Shown here one piece after another: positions 18,935-30,214 of a stretch of DNA of 64,000 nucleotides. A program made the translations under genes and the position numbers. This DNA comes from Lepidostoma basale. Its lineage: Eukaryota > Arthropoda > Insecta > Trichoptera > Lepidostomatidae. The DNA lies in assembly GCA_022606425.2 (NCBI GenBank), contig JAHDVF020000192.1, forward strand, positions 62,001 through 126,000. Reading direction: 5' to 3'. Within the stretch, counting starts at the first letter, position 1, and each line of letters opens with the position of its first letter. The notes under the pieces are model-generated. The model saw nothing but the letters and a program-made list of their open reading frames with translations, was not told the origin of the DNA and did no database searches.

Positions 18935-19763
18935 AACGACCGTGTAGATAAGAAAACCTATTATGTGGCTGGTTTAGATACAAATACAGGATGTGTCATC
19001 TCTATCTGTCTATGGGTTCCTATGTACGTGTATCCATAAGAGAAAGAGAGAGAAAACCAAGTTTGACGAATTTATTAATCGGTACGTATCAAGAAAAAAA
19101 GACGTAAACATGATTATGAGGTTAACTTAGCTATCGATTTCAGGAAAATTACCCCAATTTTTATTCAATTGATATTTACTACCTATGAAAAATCTCAATT
19201 ATTCATCATAATTGGATGTTATTTCCGCTTTACCGAAAAATAAAAGTTTTTTTTTAGTAATTTAAAACTGTTAAAAATAATGATACCTTTTTATTTCACT
19301 TTTACAGAGAATCTTTAACTATTTGATTATTGTAAGAAGTTCTAATGTAATTTTTTTTAATATGTTCAATTATTGAAGCATTGTACATAGGCTTATAAAA
19401 TTTTCCATTTCAATATGCTTTGAATCCATCGAAAGTATATTATAAACATATATTATTTAATGATTTTTTTTTAAACTAAAATACTTTTTTTTCACTTTGA
19501 GTTTATTATTCTCGATGTGTTTCGAAGGTTTTACACCTTAATCATCGTGAGAACGATATAAAGTGCATTTTTAATTAATTTAAATTCCAAACTTTAATTT
19601 TATCAAAAAAATATTATTTATTAAAATAATGATTGCATAATTAAATAATATTGGAGAAATTATTCAAATTGTCATTGGAACAAATGAAAAAATTATTTTT
19701 ACACCTGTCAAAAACGGTGGATACGTGGAACATAAAATAAAACGACAATATGTGCACCATCTA
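18935..19763. other. unassigned DNA with a decayed HH-like motif
   Basis: At 19518-19555 (minus) GATGA, a helix AAGG/CCTT, GAAAC and ATC occur in order beside CTCAAAGTG, as near 3530. The remainder is AT-rich and unmatched. Confidence 0.35.
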
Positions 19764-20041
19764 AAAAGAACATTTTGTGTTAAATTATTTTTATTTTGTT
19801 ATTTTATTTTATATCATTGTATTTTATATTATTTGTTTTAGATTTATTTTGTGGGTGTTGGACGATCGAAGTGTGCGCGGGAGATGCCTATTGGTGGCGA
19901 TGAGGTTCACAACCCATCACACCGCGTCTCCCGCGGGGCGAAAAGAGAAGGATGGAGTGCCGCATCAGTAAAAGTGTGACAGTCCATTCTTTCTGCCTAC
20001 CCTTTCGGGGAGACGGCGTGATGGTTAGTTAGTTAGTTAGT
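19764..20041 (+). mobile_element. S2 copy with TTAG tail
   Basis: The most complete S2 copy. It has the AAAGAACATTTTGTG start, the core TGTGCGCGGGAGATGCCTAT, GGTTCACAACCCATC, GATGGAGTGCCGCATC, and then the LINE-T1 end GTGACAGTCCATTCTTTCTG through GGCGTGATGG and TTAGTTAGTTAG. This shows that S2 uses exactly the LINE-T1 3' terminus and tail. Confidence 0.85.
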
Positions 20042-21190
20042 TATATTATTTTAATTTCAATGTTAGTGGTATTCGATTACTTTTTCTTAATCAATGAATT
20101 GAACTCCAAAAACGTCTGGATCATATGAATCTCGTAGGTTATTTCATGAAGCAAAATACTATGACGACTAAATCATCGGCTTAACTTATCTTTTAGCGGG
20201 GATTGAAGTTGTCCTGTATACACCCCGCGAGTACCTCTAATTTAAGTATCTATTGCATTTTACGAGATGGCGCTTAAGCACTACCTATCCCAGCACACGC
20301 ACCAGGCCGTGCTTGTGTCTTTAGTATTCATCTCGGAGGAGCGTAAACCCGAAACAAATTAGCAACCTTTACAAAATATTCTAGAACAGTGCGGCTTGCC
20401 GTCGCGACAAAACTGACTCGCGCAAAACTCAACAAAAACATAATAATAAAACAACAAATGCAACGTATAAAATACAAGTATTACGAGTTTTAGTCGAGCT
20501 TACTCTATCGCACAAGCGCCAAACGACAAGTTTGTATAGAATCTTATATTGACGTTAATGTTAGTTCGACTACTCTATAAAGAATCTTTGTACATTGCTC
20601 GTTTTGTTACAGCGGTATAGTTTGCTTGCAAAAATTGTTTAATCTAATTGAATAAGGTATACGCGCATTCGCGTTAGATTCTGCAGCCGCCGCGTTTATG
20701 ATAGTAGGACTGTCCTTGCAACGAGAAGTGTTGCGCGCGTGCGGGCAGTAAAAGATCGCAGCCTCTCTCGTTACGGCGCGATAATAAAACGGGACAAACT
20801 AATGTAAACAACTGCGGATGGGAGATAACGAGACAATAGTAAACCAAATGATTGATGGCCAAATAAAAAAGCGAGAAAATAATAAAACAAAAGGTTGGCA
20901 TTATTGCGAGTCGCGCCGTGTGCCGGCGTTCTTAATACAACCAGCCCCTGGAGGGGGTCTTAATTTCATTATGCGCCAACATGAACCAACTGCAAATTTG
21001 GAAGTTATAATGTCATGCGGAAAGTCCGAAATGGCGACGTACCCGTGTTTAAATTTAACACCATCATAATTCGCGGCCTCATTAAGAGACCGCCATTTTA
21101 CGTCTATTTGCCGAATTAAATCCGACGTTTAAAGACCGCCATTATAAGCTATCGTGCTGCAACACAACTTTTAACAAATTTGAGATCGTC
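20042..21190. other. unassigned, GC-moderate non-repetitive DNA
   Basis: About 1.1 kb with no match to the repeat families, including a GC-rich patch at 20690-20790 (GCAGCCGCCGCG, GTTGCGCGCGTGCGG). Frames of 75 and 83 aa overlap on opposite strands. This could be genuine single-copy host DNA (regulatory or intronic), but no gene can be supported. Confidence 0.4.
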
Positions 21191-21201
21191 ACATATTACA
21201 C

Positions 21202-21696
21202 TAACTAACTAAATAACTAACCATCACGCCGTTTCCCCGAAGGGGTAGGCAGAAAGAATGGACTGCCACACCTTTCTTTCCTGACATATTTCTCTCGCTT
21301 CCTCAACATTCATACATCGTGTCATGCACGCGCGTCGATTTCTCTGACTCCTCACATGGCCGACATTCAATATTTGATTTATTTGATCGTGCCACGTTTT
21401 CCTCGGTCTTCCTCTATTTCTGGTACCATTTACATCATTAACATATAATTTTTACCATTTTTCTTCATTTTCTTTCCGATGTCCAAACCATCTTAATGAT
21501 CCTTTCATTATTTTGTTCATGACACCATCATTCGCACCGCATTCACTTCTTATATTTTCATTCGACACTCTATCATACACAGAATATCCACACATTCGTC
21601 TAAGAGATCTCATTTCTACTGCATTTATTCTACTTTCATCCTTCCTTTGCCAGTTCCATGCTTCGCTTCCATACATAAGGGTCGGTAGAAGAACAC
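21202..21696 (-). mobile_element. LINE-T1 copy with target-site duplication
   Basis: Reverse copy from the CTAACTAAC tail to the MYGSEAWNWQRKDESRINAVE start. A 74-aa open piece (21452-21676) includes RRMCGYSVYDRVSNENIRSECGANDGVMNKIMKGSLRWFGH. CATATTACAC repeats at 21192-21201 and 21697-21706, so it inserted already truncated just before the VLLPTLMYG segment. Confidence 0.9.
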
Positions 21697-21784
21697 CATA
21701 TTACACACACTACACACACTACTAAAAACAATATGTATAATACAAATAGATTAATAATACATATAACTTATAAATATAACACGT

Positions 21785-22245
21785 CGACCTTCGTGGCAGA
21801 GTGGTAAGAGCTCTGACTTCCATACAGAAGGTCCCGGGTTCGATTACCGGCTATGGCAGTGTGATTGTCACACTGTCTTTGGTCTGGTGTAGAATTCACG
21901 CGACAATAAAATGACGATAGATTGGTTACCTATCACATTATTTTTATTATTAGTCTGATGACTTGTATTTTAAGTGCGCCTTTTTGTAAAATCAATTACT
22001 CCAAGGGCGCACTAGGAAAGAACTGACCGAACAGTGCAATCTTTAGAAGTTTATTACATTTAACGTCACTATCCTCATACTTAGTACTCACATGGAGGCT
22101 ATTCCTCGCCAACGGACCCGCAACGCTGAAAGCACGATCATAGACACTTGCTTTATTGCACATATCATAAGAATCAATATAATAGCTAAAATAAATCGTA
22201 TACAGTAAGTGGGTTCAAACGACCTGTTGTATACAAGAAAAAAAA
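21785..22245 (+). mobile_element. tRNA-derived SINE, interrupted
   Basis: The A box TGGCAGAGTGG near 21794 and B-box-like GGTTCGATTAC near 21837 head the element. The body matches 4340-4574. It breaks at 21938 after TATCACAT and resumes at 22159 with CACATATCATAAG, ending at GTATACAAGA. Confidence 0.82.
21939..22158 (-). mobile_element. LINE-C fragment nested in the SINE
   Basis: Minus translation: NKASVYDRAFSVAGPLARNSLHVSTKYEDSDVKCNKLLKIALFGQF ... SAPLE then stop, with a short 3' UTR. CACAT flanks both sides (21934-21938 and 22159-22163). It is the C-terminal end of a CR1/L2-like LINE. Confidence 0.75.
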
Positions 22246-22427
22246 CAATGAATCAGTGTTTACACTGCTTACACGTTTGCATCAATATTTCGTATAGAAT
22301 TTTCAATAATATTAAAAAAGATTACAAACAATTTGAGAATATAGACCCGACCCGATTATTTTTTACTCATATTGGAGATTGTTTAATGAATTGTGTACAT
22401 TTTATATAATAAATTGAAAATTATATA

Positions 22428-22658
22428 AAAACAGTGTGAATGGAAAAAGTAGCCGCTGAAGGCTGAAAAAAATAGCATGACCAAATGAATATATTATCAA
22501 AAAGCGACTACATTCGAAGTTGTAAAAATCAACGAGCGTGCGTGTTACGATTAATAATTATAGAAGAAGCTCGAGAGGTATGTCAGGACAGGACGGTGTG
22601 GTGGTCTATCCTCTCTGCCTATACCTCCGGGGAAACGGCGTGTTGGTTAGTTAGTTAT
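22428..22658 (+). mobile_element. LINE-T2 terminal fragment
   Basis: SVNGKSSR-like start, CDYIRSCKNQRACVLRL (decayed), EEAREVCQDRTVWWSILSAYTSGETA-like end and TTAGTTAGTTA tail. Confidence 0.8.
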
Positions 22659-22659
22659 T

Positions 22660-23340
22660 GGCAATGTATGATATGAAATAAACTTTTCCTAGGAGCTAAA
22701 AAAATTCAATATTTATATTTTTCTACCGGAGTCTCGTGCATATATTTTTTCGTGTAAATAAAAGTTTTTATTTTATTTTTTATTACTATCCAAATCAGTT
22801 ATTGCCATTCTTAACTCTAAAAGAATCTAATTAATATTTTGATTAAATGTTGAAATCAAGCAACTCTTTGCATGGTCTCTACCAGAAGAAAAAGAGCCGT
22901 CTGGCGCGGTTTGACAGATGTGTAGTGACACTAGTGGAATACGTTGTGGGATTTCTTTCCGAGTTTGTAATCAACCTGTCTGTTCCGATACGTCAACGGA
23001 CTCCGATCAGGGGTCGCCAACCATATTTTATAATCATTAACCTCTCTAGTAGTAAGATATTAATGACATTTTCGAAACATCATAAATTTTAGTTTGCTAA
23101 ACATGTATGGTAACTAGCCGATAAATTATTGAATTTTGTTTACACCGAAAGTATTCAAATTTTGGCATAATCTGGGAATATTAGGAATATTTAAGAAATT
23201 ATAAAGAAGCCCTAAGTATGGCGCCGTACAATATCTGACAATGAATTCAAACGCCCCGCGGTTGGGGCGGTACGCAAGGAGAGGTTAATTATACTCAAAT
23301 AGGTTAATTAATTACAAATTTTTCATCCTTCTTTGTGAAA
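22660..23340. other. unassigned DNA
   Basis: The frame at 22847-23092 (81 aa, KSNSLHGLYQKKKSRLARFDR...) is not recognised and has no supporting signal. The GC-richer part near 23250 is unmatched. Confidence 0.4.
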
Positions 23341-23343
23341 TGT

Positions 23344-23585
23344 AAGATCATCATCATCTTCAGCCGTCTGTTATCCACTGCTGAATGTAGGCCTCTCCGA
23401 AAGCACGCCACCGCCCCCTATCCATTTCCGCTTCCATCCATCCATGTCCAGCAATCCTCTTCAGGTCGTCGGTCCAGCGGGCAGGGGGACGTCCAACTCT
23501 GCGGAATCCTGAACGTGGTCTCCACTCCAGAACCCGTCTCCCCCATCGGCCGTCGGTTCTCCGACGGATATGGCCAATATAAGAT
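23344..23585 (-). mobile_element. LINE-D terminal fragment
   Basis: Minus translation: GHIRRRTDGRWGRRVLEWRP, RVGRPPARWTDDLKRIAGHG, EMDRGRWRAFGEAYIQQW..DG then stop merging with a (TGA)n tail (ATCATCATC on the plus strand). This is the same element as the better copy at 47482-48093. Confidence 0.88.
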
Positions 23586-23589
23586 ACTG

Positions 23590-23985
23590 TAGAAATTTAA
23601 AAAAAAATTACACAAATATTTTTTAGAACATAAACTTAATAATAATAAAGCGACAGTTTTTAAATATGTCAAAAGGTGACAGTTGATATGTATTAATCGA
23701 TCAAGAGAGTCCTTTAATTCATTAACATAGTGTATTTTAGTAATTTATATTTTCATATTTATTGAATATATATTTTCAAAGTATTATGATTTTGCAACAC
23801 TATTAATTTTTAAATGTTAATTAAAGACAAATTTTTAAGCCAAATTATTGGTATCGTCTTTAACTTACTATATATTTCGGAGGTCGTTACTTCTTATTTC
23901 TGCCTTAACCTTCAGTGAACAGGCGTGCAACATTGGTTGTAGTTATATATTGTGTTATAATTGTTATTAATTAATCTTTGCCCCA
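23590..23985. other. unassigned AT-rich DNA
   Basis: No recognisable feature. Confidence 0.5.
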
Positions 23986-23989
23986 AAAA

Positions 23990-24250
23990 ATCGTCTCGGA
24001 TTTGGACATTTTCAATATGGCAGTCTTCGTAAAAAAAATATTACAAATTCTGGAAAGAGTATTGCCTCACTGACGTCGACATATTTGGGTTCCTTCTGAT
24101 ATGTATGAATTTTAGTTTCATGGTGTTTTATCTTATCTTTGTAACACCGTTTTGTGTCCAAATGAGTCGCCTTAATGTTGGTCGTTTGTTATGTCTCATT
24201 TGTGTATTATGTATAATATAAATAAATAAATTCCATTCACGGCCCTCGAA
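23990..24250 (+). repeat. dispersed repeat R, copy 1
   Basis: Shared with 30215-30355 and 30640-30720: GTCTCGGATTTGGACATTTT, GACGTCGACATAT, then CCAAATGAGTCGCC, GTCGTTTGTTATGTCTC. Function unknown. The second copy is split by an HH-C pair. Confidence 0.75.
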
Positions 24251-24576
24251 TTGAGAACCCCTGGTGTACGCCACAAATTTATTCGTAACTCACCATTTAC
24301 AATGGTTCCTGCAGACAAGTATTAAGAAAAACACGGCGAAGCGTAATGAAAATAAAGTTTTAATGTCAACACCAAAACGGTGTCGGAGATAAAAATATTT
24401 TAACATGCGAATGAACTTCTGACTCGTGATCGCTAACTGGCCGTGGAGTGCTAAAAGGGCTGCTAGCACCTTTTCAAAAATAATATACGATGTTGTTTCA
24501 AGATGTGAACACGCTGTATAAGATTCGTCTCGTATGTTGGCAGATGTCAAAATTATAAAATTGTGTTTATAAATCT

Positions 24577-24870
24577 AGAATGACAGTGCACAACGATGTT
24601 CTTCTACCGACCCTTATGTATGGAACCGAAACATGGAACTAGCAAAAGAAGGATGAAAGTAGAATAAAGGCAGTAGAAATGAGATCTCTTAGACGAATGT
24701 CTGGATACTCTGTGTATGATAGAGTGTCGAATGAAATTATAAGAAGTGAATGCGGTGCGGATGATGGTGTTATGAACAAAATAATGAAAGGATCATTTAG
24801 ATGGTTTGGACATATGAAATGAATGAATGAATGAAGAAAGAATGGTGAAAAGGGAGGAAGAAGGGTATAT
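24577..24870 (+). mobile_element. LINE-T1 fragment, left arm of an inverted pair
   Basis: From MTVHNDVLLPTLMYG through INAVEMRSLRRM.GYSVYDRVSNE to the MxxMNEERMVK segment. It then meets a reverse copy of the same segment at about 24880. A TAG replaces the TGG after GTETWN. Confidence 0.85.
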
Positions 24871-24879
24871 ATTTTTTTC

Positions 24880-25310
24880 CATTCTTTCTTCATTCATTCT
24901 TTCCATATGTCCAAACCATCTCAATGATCCTTTCATTATTTTGTTCATAACACCATCATTCGCACCGCATTCACTTCTTATATTTTCATCGACACTCTTT
25001 CATACACAGAGTATCCACACATTTTTCTAAGAGATCTCATTTATAGTGCCTTTATTCTACTTTCATCCTTCTTTTGCCAGTTTCATGCTTCGCTTCCACA
25101 CATAAGGGTCGGTAGAAGAACACCATTGTGCACTGCCATTCTAGCTTTTTTGGATAGGTTTTTGTTTGCGATGACAACTTTAAGTGCACCATTCACTTTG
25201 TTGCCTGCCCCAACCCTTCTTTCAATATCCCTCTCCACTCGCCCATCACTTGTAAACATACTACTTAAATACACAAACTCCCTGATATGAATCATATTTA
25301 ACACATGTAT
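24880..25310 (-). mobile_element. LINE-T1 fragment, right arm of an inverted pair
   Basis: Reverse copy starting from the MERMNEERM segment and reaching further upstream than the left arm, to REFVYLSSMFTSDGRVERDIERRVGAGNKVNGALKVVIANKNLSKKARM (25083-25304 minus). Neither arm has the 3' end, so they are joined at the MERM segment. Confidence 0.85.
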
Positions 25311-25319
25311 ACACTACAT

Positions 25320-25910
25320 TCTCTTCAAGTAACGAATTAAGGAAGATGTAACAATTCGTAGATTTTCATAATATTTCTTTTTAGTCTACTTTTTTATAAA
25401 AAGGTGCTTATTTAAGGATTCTCCTTCAAATCTCAACGCAATAATCTTCGTAATGCCTTCCGCCTAAAAATTGAAATGTTTTAATTAAAATCCGTAATGT
25501 CCTTATAATGCCACACAGCATAAACTCCGGGGACTTAATGAGATTTAAGTAGATCAAATCCTTGGAAGGTTGCGATTCGAAATGAATATTTTTTTTTTGA
25601 GGGTACTTACCTAAGTATCGGCGGAAATGAAAATGAATGAAAGACGATTATACATTTTAATAACACTAAAAGATTTCATAAATCAAATGTAATATCTATT
25701 CATTACGCATACAAATTACACTGTCTTAATTAATTTCTAAAATATTTTTAAAACTAACGAAATAAAGTTGTAAAAAACAAACGCTACCATCAGGCCATGA
25801 CCCATGGTTTGCGAAATGTGTTAATAAAAGTACGGATTCAAATCAAATATATAATTTTACATAAACCTTTTAAAACCCTGAGCGAAACCTTTAAATAGGT
25901 ACTATAAAAA
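25320..25910. other. unassigned AT-rich DNA
   Basis: No recognisable feature. Confidence 0.5.
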
Positions 25911-25914
25911 CTAT

Positions 25915-26560
25915 AAACTGGTGTTCAAACTTATTTTCTTGTTGCGGATAGTGCGGACGAATTACAAGTCTTAGTGTCGAGAATGTAGGGGTATGCAAGT
26001 CAAATGATTTAATGATGAATGTCGGAAAGTCAAAGGTGATGGTTTTTGAAAGGGTAGAGTAAATGACAGATTGTAACATAAGTGTGAACAAAGAGAACTT
26101 GGAGTAGTTGAGTAAATTTGTGTATTAAGGTAGCATGTTCACAGCGAATGGCCGAACGGATAGTGACATCGAAAGAAGGTTTGGTATGGGTAACAATGTA
26201 AATGGAGCTTTAAAAATTTAAAAACAAGAAATTATCAATGAAATCGAATACGACCGTTCACAGTGGAATCTGGTAGAACTATGTACGACATAATCTCAAA
26301 TGCTGATATAAGAAAGGAATGTAGAGCGGACGATGTAGATGATGTAAATGGAGTACGGAGTCGAGACAGACCGAGGAAAACATGGCATGACCAAATCAAT
26401 CTAATTTTAAAGGTTAGTCAACTTAGAAGTCGGAATAATCCACTTGCGTGTATGACTCGTTGTATGAACGTGGAGAAAGCTAGAGAGGTGTGTCAGGAAA
26501 GAGTAGTATGGCGGTCCATTCTCTCTGCCTACCCCTGCGAGTAAATGGCGTGATGGTTTA
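25915..26560 (+). mobile_element. LINE-T2 copy, longest upstream reach
   Basis: With frameshifts it reads from the post-palm region (a stretch like KSNDLMMNVGKSKVMVFERVE, then SVNKENLEQLSKFVY and GSMFTANGRTDSDIERRFGMGN) to DDVNGVRSRDRPRKTWHDQI, MTRCMNVEKAREVCQERVVWRSILSAYPCE. The YxDD catalytic motif of reverse transcriptase is not included. The segment with MYGSEAW is deleted. Confidence 0.85.
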
Positions 26561-26639
26561 TTTGATTGTACGAAATACTTAACCTATTAACTACCGAATG
26601 CTACAATTTGATATATAATATTTTGATATGGTAACGTTA

Positions 26640-26780
26640 ATTTTTATTTATAAATTATTAAACATTATAAAAAGCACACATTTGATAATGTTTTAAAAAT
26701 GCGAAACATGTAATTCCCATAAATTGTATAAAAATATAAAAAAACTGGCGTTTTTATTCGTATTGATTATCATTCAAAAC
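26640..26780 (+). mobile_element. HH-C single copy, decayed
   Basis: TTGATAA (26682-26688), a destroyed helix, GAAAC and ATGTAATTCCC, then the outer end GGCGTTTTTATTCGTATTGA. Confidence 0.55.
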
Positions 26781-26869
26781 GATTATTAAAAAATACCTAA
26801 CATCAAAAAAATATTATTTTAATTAATAAAATTTCCAAATAATGAAATTCCAAAGTTTTATGTTCATCA

Positions 26870-27022
26870 GAAGAATCGACGTGCGTGTATGACTCGATCT
26901 ATGAATGTGGAGGATGCTAGAGAGGTATGTCAGGATAGAGAAGTGTGGCGGTCCATTCTCTCTACCTACCCCTGCGGGGAAACGGCGTGATGGTTTGTTG
27001 TTGTTGTTGTTGTTGTTGTTAT
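26870..27022 (+). mobile_element. LINE-T2 terminal fragment with (GTT)n tail
   Basis: RRRACMTRSMNVEDAREVCQDREVWRSILSTYPCGETA then TGATGG and a (TTG)n microsatellite of seven units (26996-27020). The tail differs from TTAG, which indicates a tail change at or after integration. Confidence 0.82.
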
Positions 27023-27029
27023 AAATTAA

Positions 27030-27430
27030 AAGTAATTTGGTTTCTGGTACTGATATTTCAACATTCCGCTGTAACTTCATACATTTCGAATAAACATCGT
27101 GTGTAGCTTTAGGGTCCAATAGAAACCATTCTTTCAACAGCTCTCGAGATATATTCCCAGAAGTTAAGTGGATAACTTGGGGCCGGATCATAAATAATGT
27201 GTATTAATTCGATGAATTCAAGAGTGCTTGATTTAAATATTTTAATGAGCTCGATGCTTTAAATGTTTGTTTACGCAAGACATTCTATGCTTTACGAGTT
27301 GCGCGCGTAATACATATTTCCATTTCACAAAAGGCAATACAGATTCAACGAAATTTCTGGAGACTGATGTTTGGAATATATTACATAATAAAAAATACAA
27401 CCTAGCGTCTTGGTTTTATGTCCAGTTGTT
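27030..27430. other. unassigned DNA
   Basis: No recognisable feature. Confidence 0.45.
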
Positions 27431-27437
27431 TGTATCT

Positions 27438-27880
27438 TCAGCCTATTCCAATCCAGTCCTGGACAAAGGCCTCCTCCATTTGCTTCTGCGTCACTCTGCC
27501 TTGTGCAGACTGCAACCAGGTTTTTTCGATATGTCTGTTCAGGTCATCCTTCCATCGTAGTTGCGGTCGCCCTGTAATTCTCTTTGCCGTCCACGGTCTG
27601 TAAGTCAGCAGTCTACTTGTCCAATTTTCGTCCGAGCTTCTGGCTAAGCGACCTCCCAAATGCCACTTTAGAGTCGCTAACCGGTTGATGATGTCAGTAA
27701 CCGTTATTTTTTCTCTCACCGTCTCTTTTCTGACTCTGACTCTTAGGCTTATTATTAACATGGCTCTTTGGGTCACTTGTAGTTTATCGCCAATTTGTTT
27801 GGACAATGTTATAGTTTCGAGGCCATAAGTATCGACTCGCAGAACACACGCTTTATAATTCTTTATATGTATAAACAAAA
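27438..27880 (-). mobile_element. LINE fragment, RxRKETVREKTxVTDI type
   Basis: The 146-aa minus frame reads YKACVLRVDTYGLETITLSKQIGDKLQVTQRAMLIISLRVR, VTDIINRLATLKWHLGGRLAR, RPWTAKRITGRPQLRWKDDLNRH, QSAQGRVTQKQMEEAFVQDW. It has the YG.ET(W) and GRP..RW.DD blocks of the non-LTR retrotransposon C-terminus. It is an independent family from LINE-T and LINE-D and is unusually intact, with no internal stop over 146 codons. Confidence 0.85.
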
Positions 27881-28100
27881 AAACTTATATAATTTAACAT
27901 CAAAACAGTACAAACGTATTACGAGTCACAATTAACTATGTATTACAAAGTGTGTCTAATAAACTGGCAGTATTTGAAGCAGGTCAAACTTCAACCAAAT
28001 ATGAAAGTAAAATGTTCATTTTTTTGTGTACTGGCTCCACCGGGGATGGCTTGTGTACCTTAATAGATAGATGGGAATGTAAAGTGTAGCGTACAACAAT

Positions 28101-28480
28101 ACTACTTACTTACTTCCTATGGCCATACAACTCTTGAAGAGTTTTAGCCTCCTTGATGATTGTTCGCCCAGCTCCTCGATCCTGCGCCTTTTGCTCCCAG
28201 CAGTTCGATTCGCCCAACCTAGCCAGATCAGCCAGAACATTGTCCATTAGGCGCTGTCTAGGCCTTCCTAGAGGTTTACTCCAGTCGGTCTAGACGCGTA
28301 CAGGGTCTTGATTGCTCTGGTCTCTTCGGCTCGGCATACGTGCCCAATCTATGCTAGGCGACCGGCTCTCACGGTGCTCGTTATAAGAGGCTGCTGGGTC
28401 ATCGTACGGATCTCTTGGTTAGTCCTATGCCTCCAAGTTCCCGCTGCAACACCGAGTCTGGGTCCCAGAATCGTTCTAAG
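28101..28480 (-). mobile_element. LINE-K 3' fragment
   Basis: Minus reading: TILGPRLGVAAGTWRHRTNQEI, GHVCRAEETRAIKTLYASRPTG, LGRPRQRLMDNVLADLARLGES, EQKAQDRGAGRTIIKEAKTLQELYGHRK. The stop TAA is the first unit of the tail (plus-strand ACTTACTTACTT). One in-frame stop and one shift near the GHV block show it is dead. Confidence 0.85.
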
Positions 28481-28484
28481 TATT

Positions 28485-29148
28485 ATATTTACAAACCAAT
28501 AACAGAACAATAAATAATACAACAATACAACAATAATATGTTTGAAATTTATATATTAAATGGTATATAAATATTCATAGATTTTTGGGTTTGTAGCAAA
28601 TCTGTGCTACACCTTAATATGAAGGGTTAATGGAAGTTTGAAAGATTCTTCGAATGCGCGCTATTAAATTTGGTATTTATTAGAATGTAAGTGGTCTTAT
28701 TTATATTCGATCGATACTCGAAATTTCATCGACCAGATTAAGGTCACTTCACCAGCCGGGTCAATCGTATGACACGAGGTTATTGTTTGATTATGAAAAA
28801 TGGAAGATCGACACGCACTGCCATGACTCGGTCGTAATTCAATTGCAGCTAATGACGGCGGTCTCGTGGCCCCGATAGGGGCATGCGGAGGAGCATTAGA
28901 CCAACGAAAGAGAGAAAGAGAGAGAGGGAATCAAGGGAATTAGAATGCATAAGAGGCTAATTAAATTTACAAGAATACACTTGATATGGAAGCCATTTGA
29001 AGTGGCCAGTCATATGAGTCGAATAATGTATGGAGTTGATTTTTTCTTCAAGTGATTAACAGATGCCGCTATGGTTATTTTTGTATATCGAGGCGACGAT
29101 TTAAATTCTCGTTTGGTAATAAAAACATATTTTGAAATATCTAAACCC
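28485..29148. other. unassigned non-repetitive DNA
   Basis: 28740-28930 is GC-moderate and free of known repeats, with CAATTGCAGCTAATGA and a GA-rich run (GAAAGAGAGAAAGAGAGAGA). It could be host regulatory DNA, but nothing proves it. Confidence 0.35.
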
Positions 29149-29149
29149 G

Positions 29150-29220
29150 CTTCCATGACACGGTGTAAAAATGTTAAGGAATCGGCAAAAGAATGTCAGG
29201 AAAGAACAGTGTGGCTAGTT
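29150..29220 (+). mobile_element. LINE-T scrap
   Basis: CATGACACGGTGTAAAAATG and GTCAGGAAAGAACAGTGTGG correspond to the MTRCMNV ... CQERTVW segment. Confidence 0.65.
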
Positions 29221-29224
29221 TGTT

Positions 29225-30210
29225 AGTTTTTTTTAGTTTTATTATGAACTATTATTATTTTAACTTTATAAAAATGATTTCATTATTTTTAACCCCAATA
29301 GTGCGGCTGACTACATTTGCAGTCCAATACATTATTTCAAACTACGGCATACTACATTTGCAGTTTATATTTTATTGTATCTTATAAACCTTTTTACTTA
29401 AGTTTCTTACTGCTAAATTGTACGTAATATTACTATGAACTGGGACTATCTGTCTGAGCAGTAAATGTACCCAGCCAAAGATCGAGACCATTCTCTTTTT
29501 GATTGCAAATGAAGCCACCCGCACAATGGGAGTTAAACTGTTTCATCGTGGGCACAAAATTAAAATATTAAATTCCCAAATATCATCGTATAAGAAACCC
29601 AACTCGCCTTTATGGAACTTCCATTATATTCATAACCTCACGTGATAATACAATTTTAAATTAGTCCAACAGTGGCTTTTGGTTTAGAATTCAACCTTCG
29701 ACTTTATTATAATTGATGATAAAATTAATTTGTAAACACATTAGATGCACGCATCGCTCGGGACCCCCCCTTCCCCCGCTCGGCGACCTAAATGAAACGG
29801 AAAACCGAATCTATTATGTAAAGAATTATAAAGGGTTGTTAACTGTGCTTTCTGCATTTGTTCCATGAAAGTGGTTAACCCTTTTGTCAGAGAAAACTAC
29901 TTACAATAGGCACTTGATATTTTGTTGGGAATTGCAGGGATTCTTACAAAGGAGAAATCTATCGATTGTAATGCACCCTATTCACCCTCCCAAATCTCTT
30001 ACTTCATATATCATTCCGTTTTGGTTTATACCATAAACATTTTCTTTTGTCAACACCCTATGACTACATATTGATCTATTAATTACTTTGTTTTTAGCAA
30101 TTCAAATGGATTCTACCTATCTTCAAAGGGGCAATCGCTTCAATGATTCGAACGTCATAAAAACCGATATACATTTAAATTCATAATTAGTTATGATATG
30201 TATTTTGAAT
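29225..30210. other. unassigned DNA
   Basis: About 1 kb with no recognisable repeat or gene. There is a C-rich patch GGGACCCCCCCTTCCCCCG near 29760. Confidence 0.45.
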
Positions 30211-30214
30211 TTAA

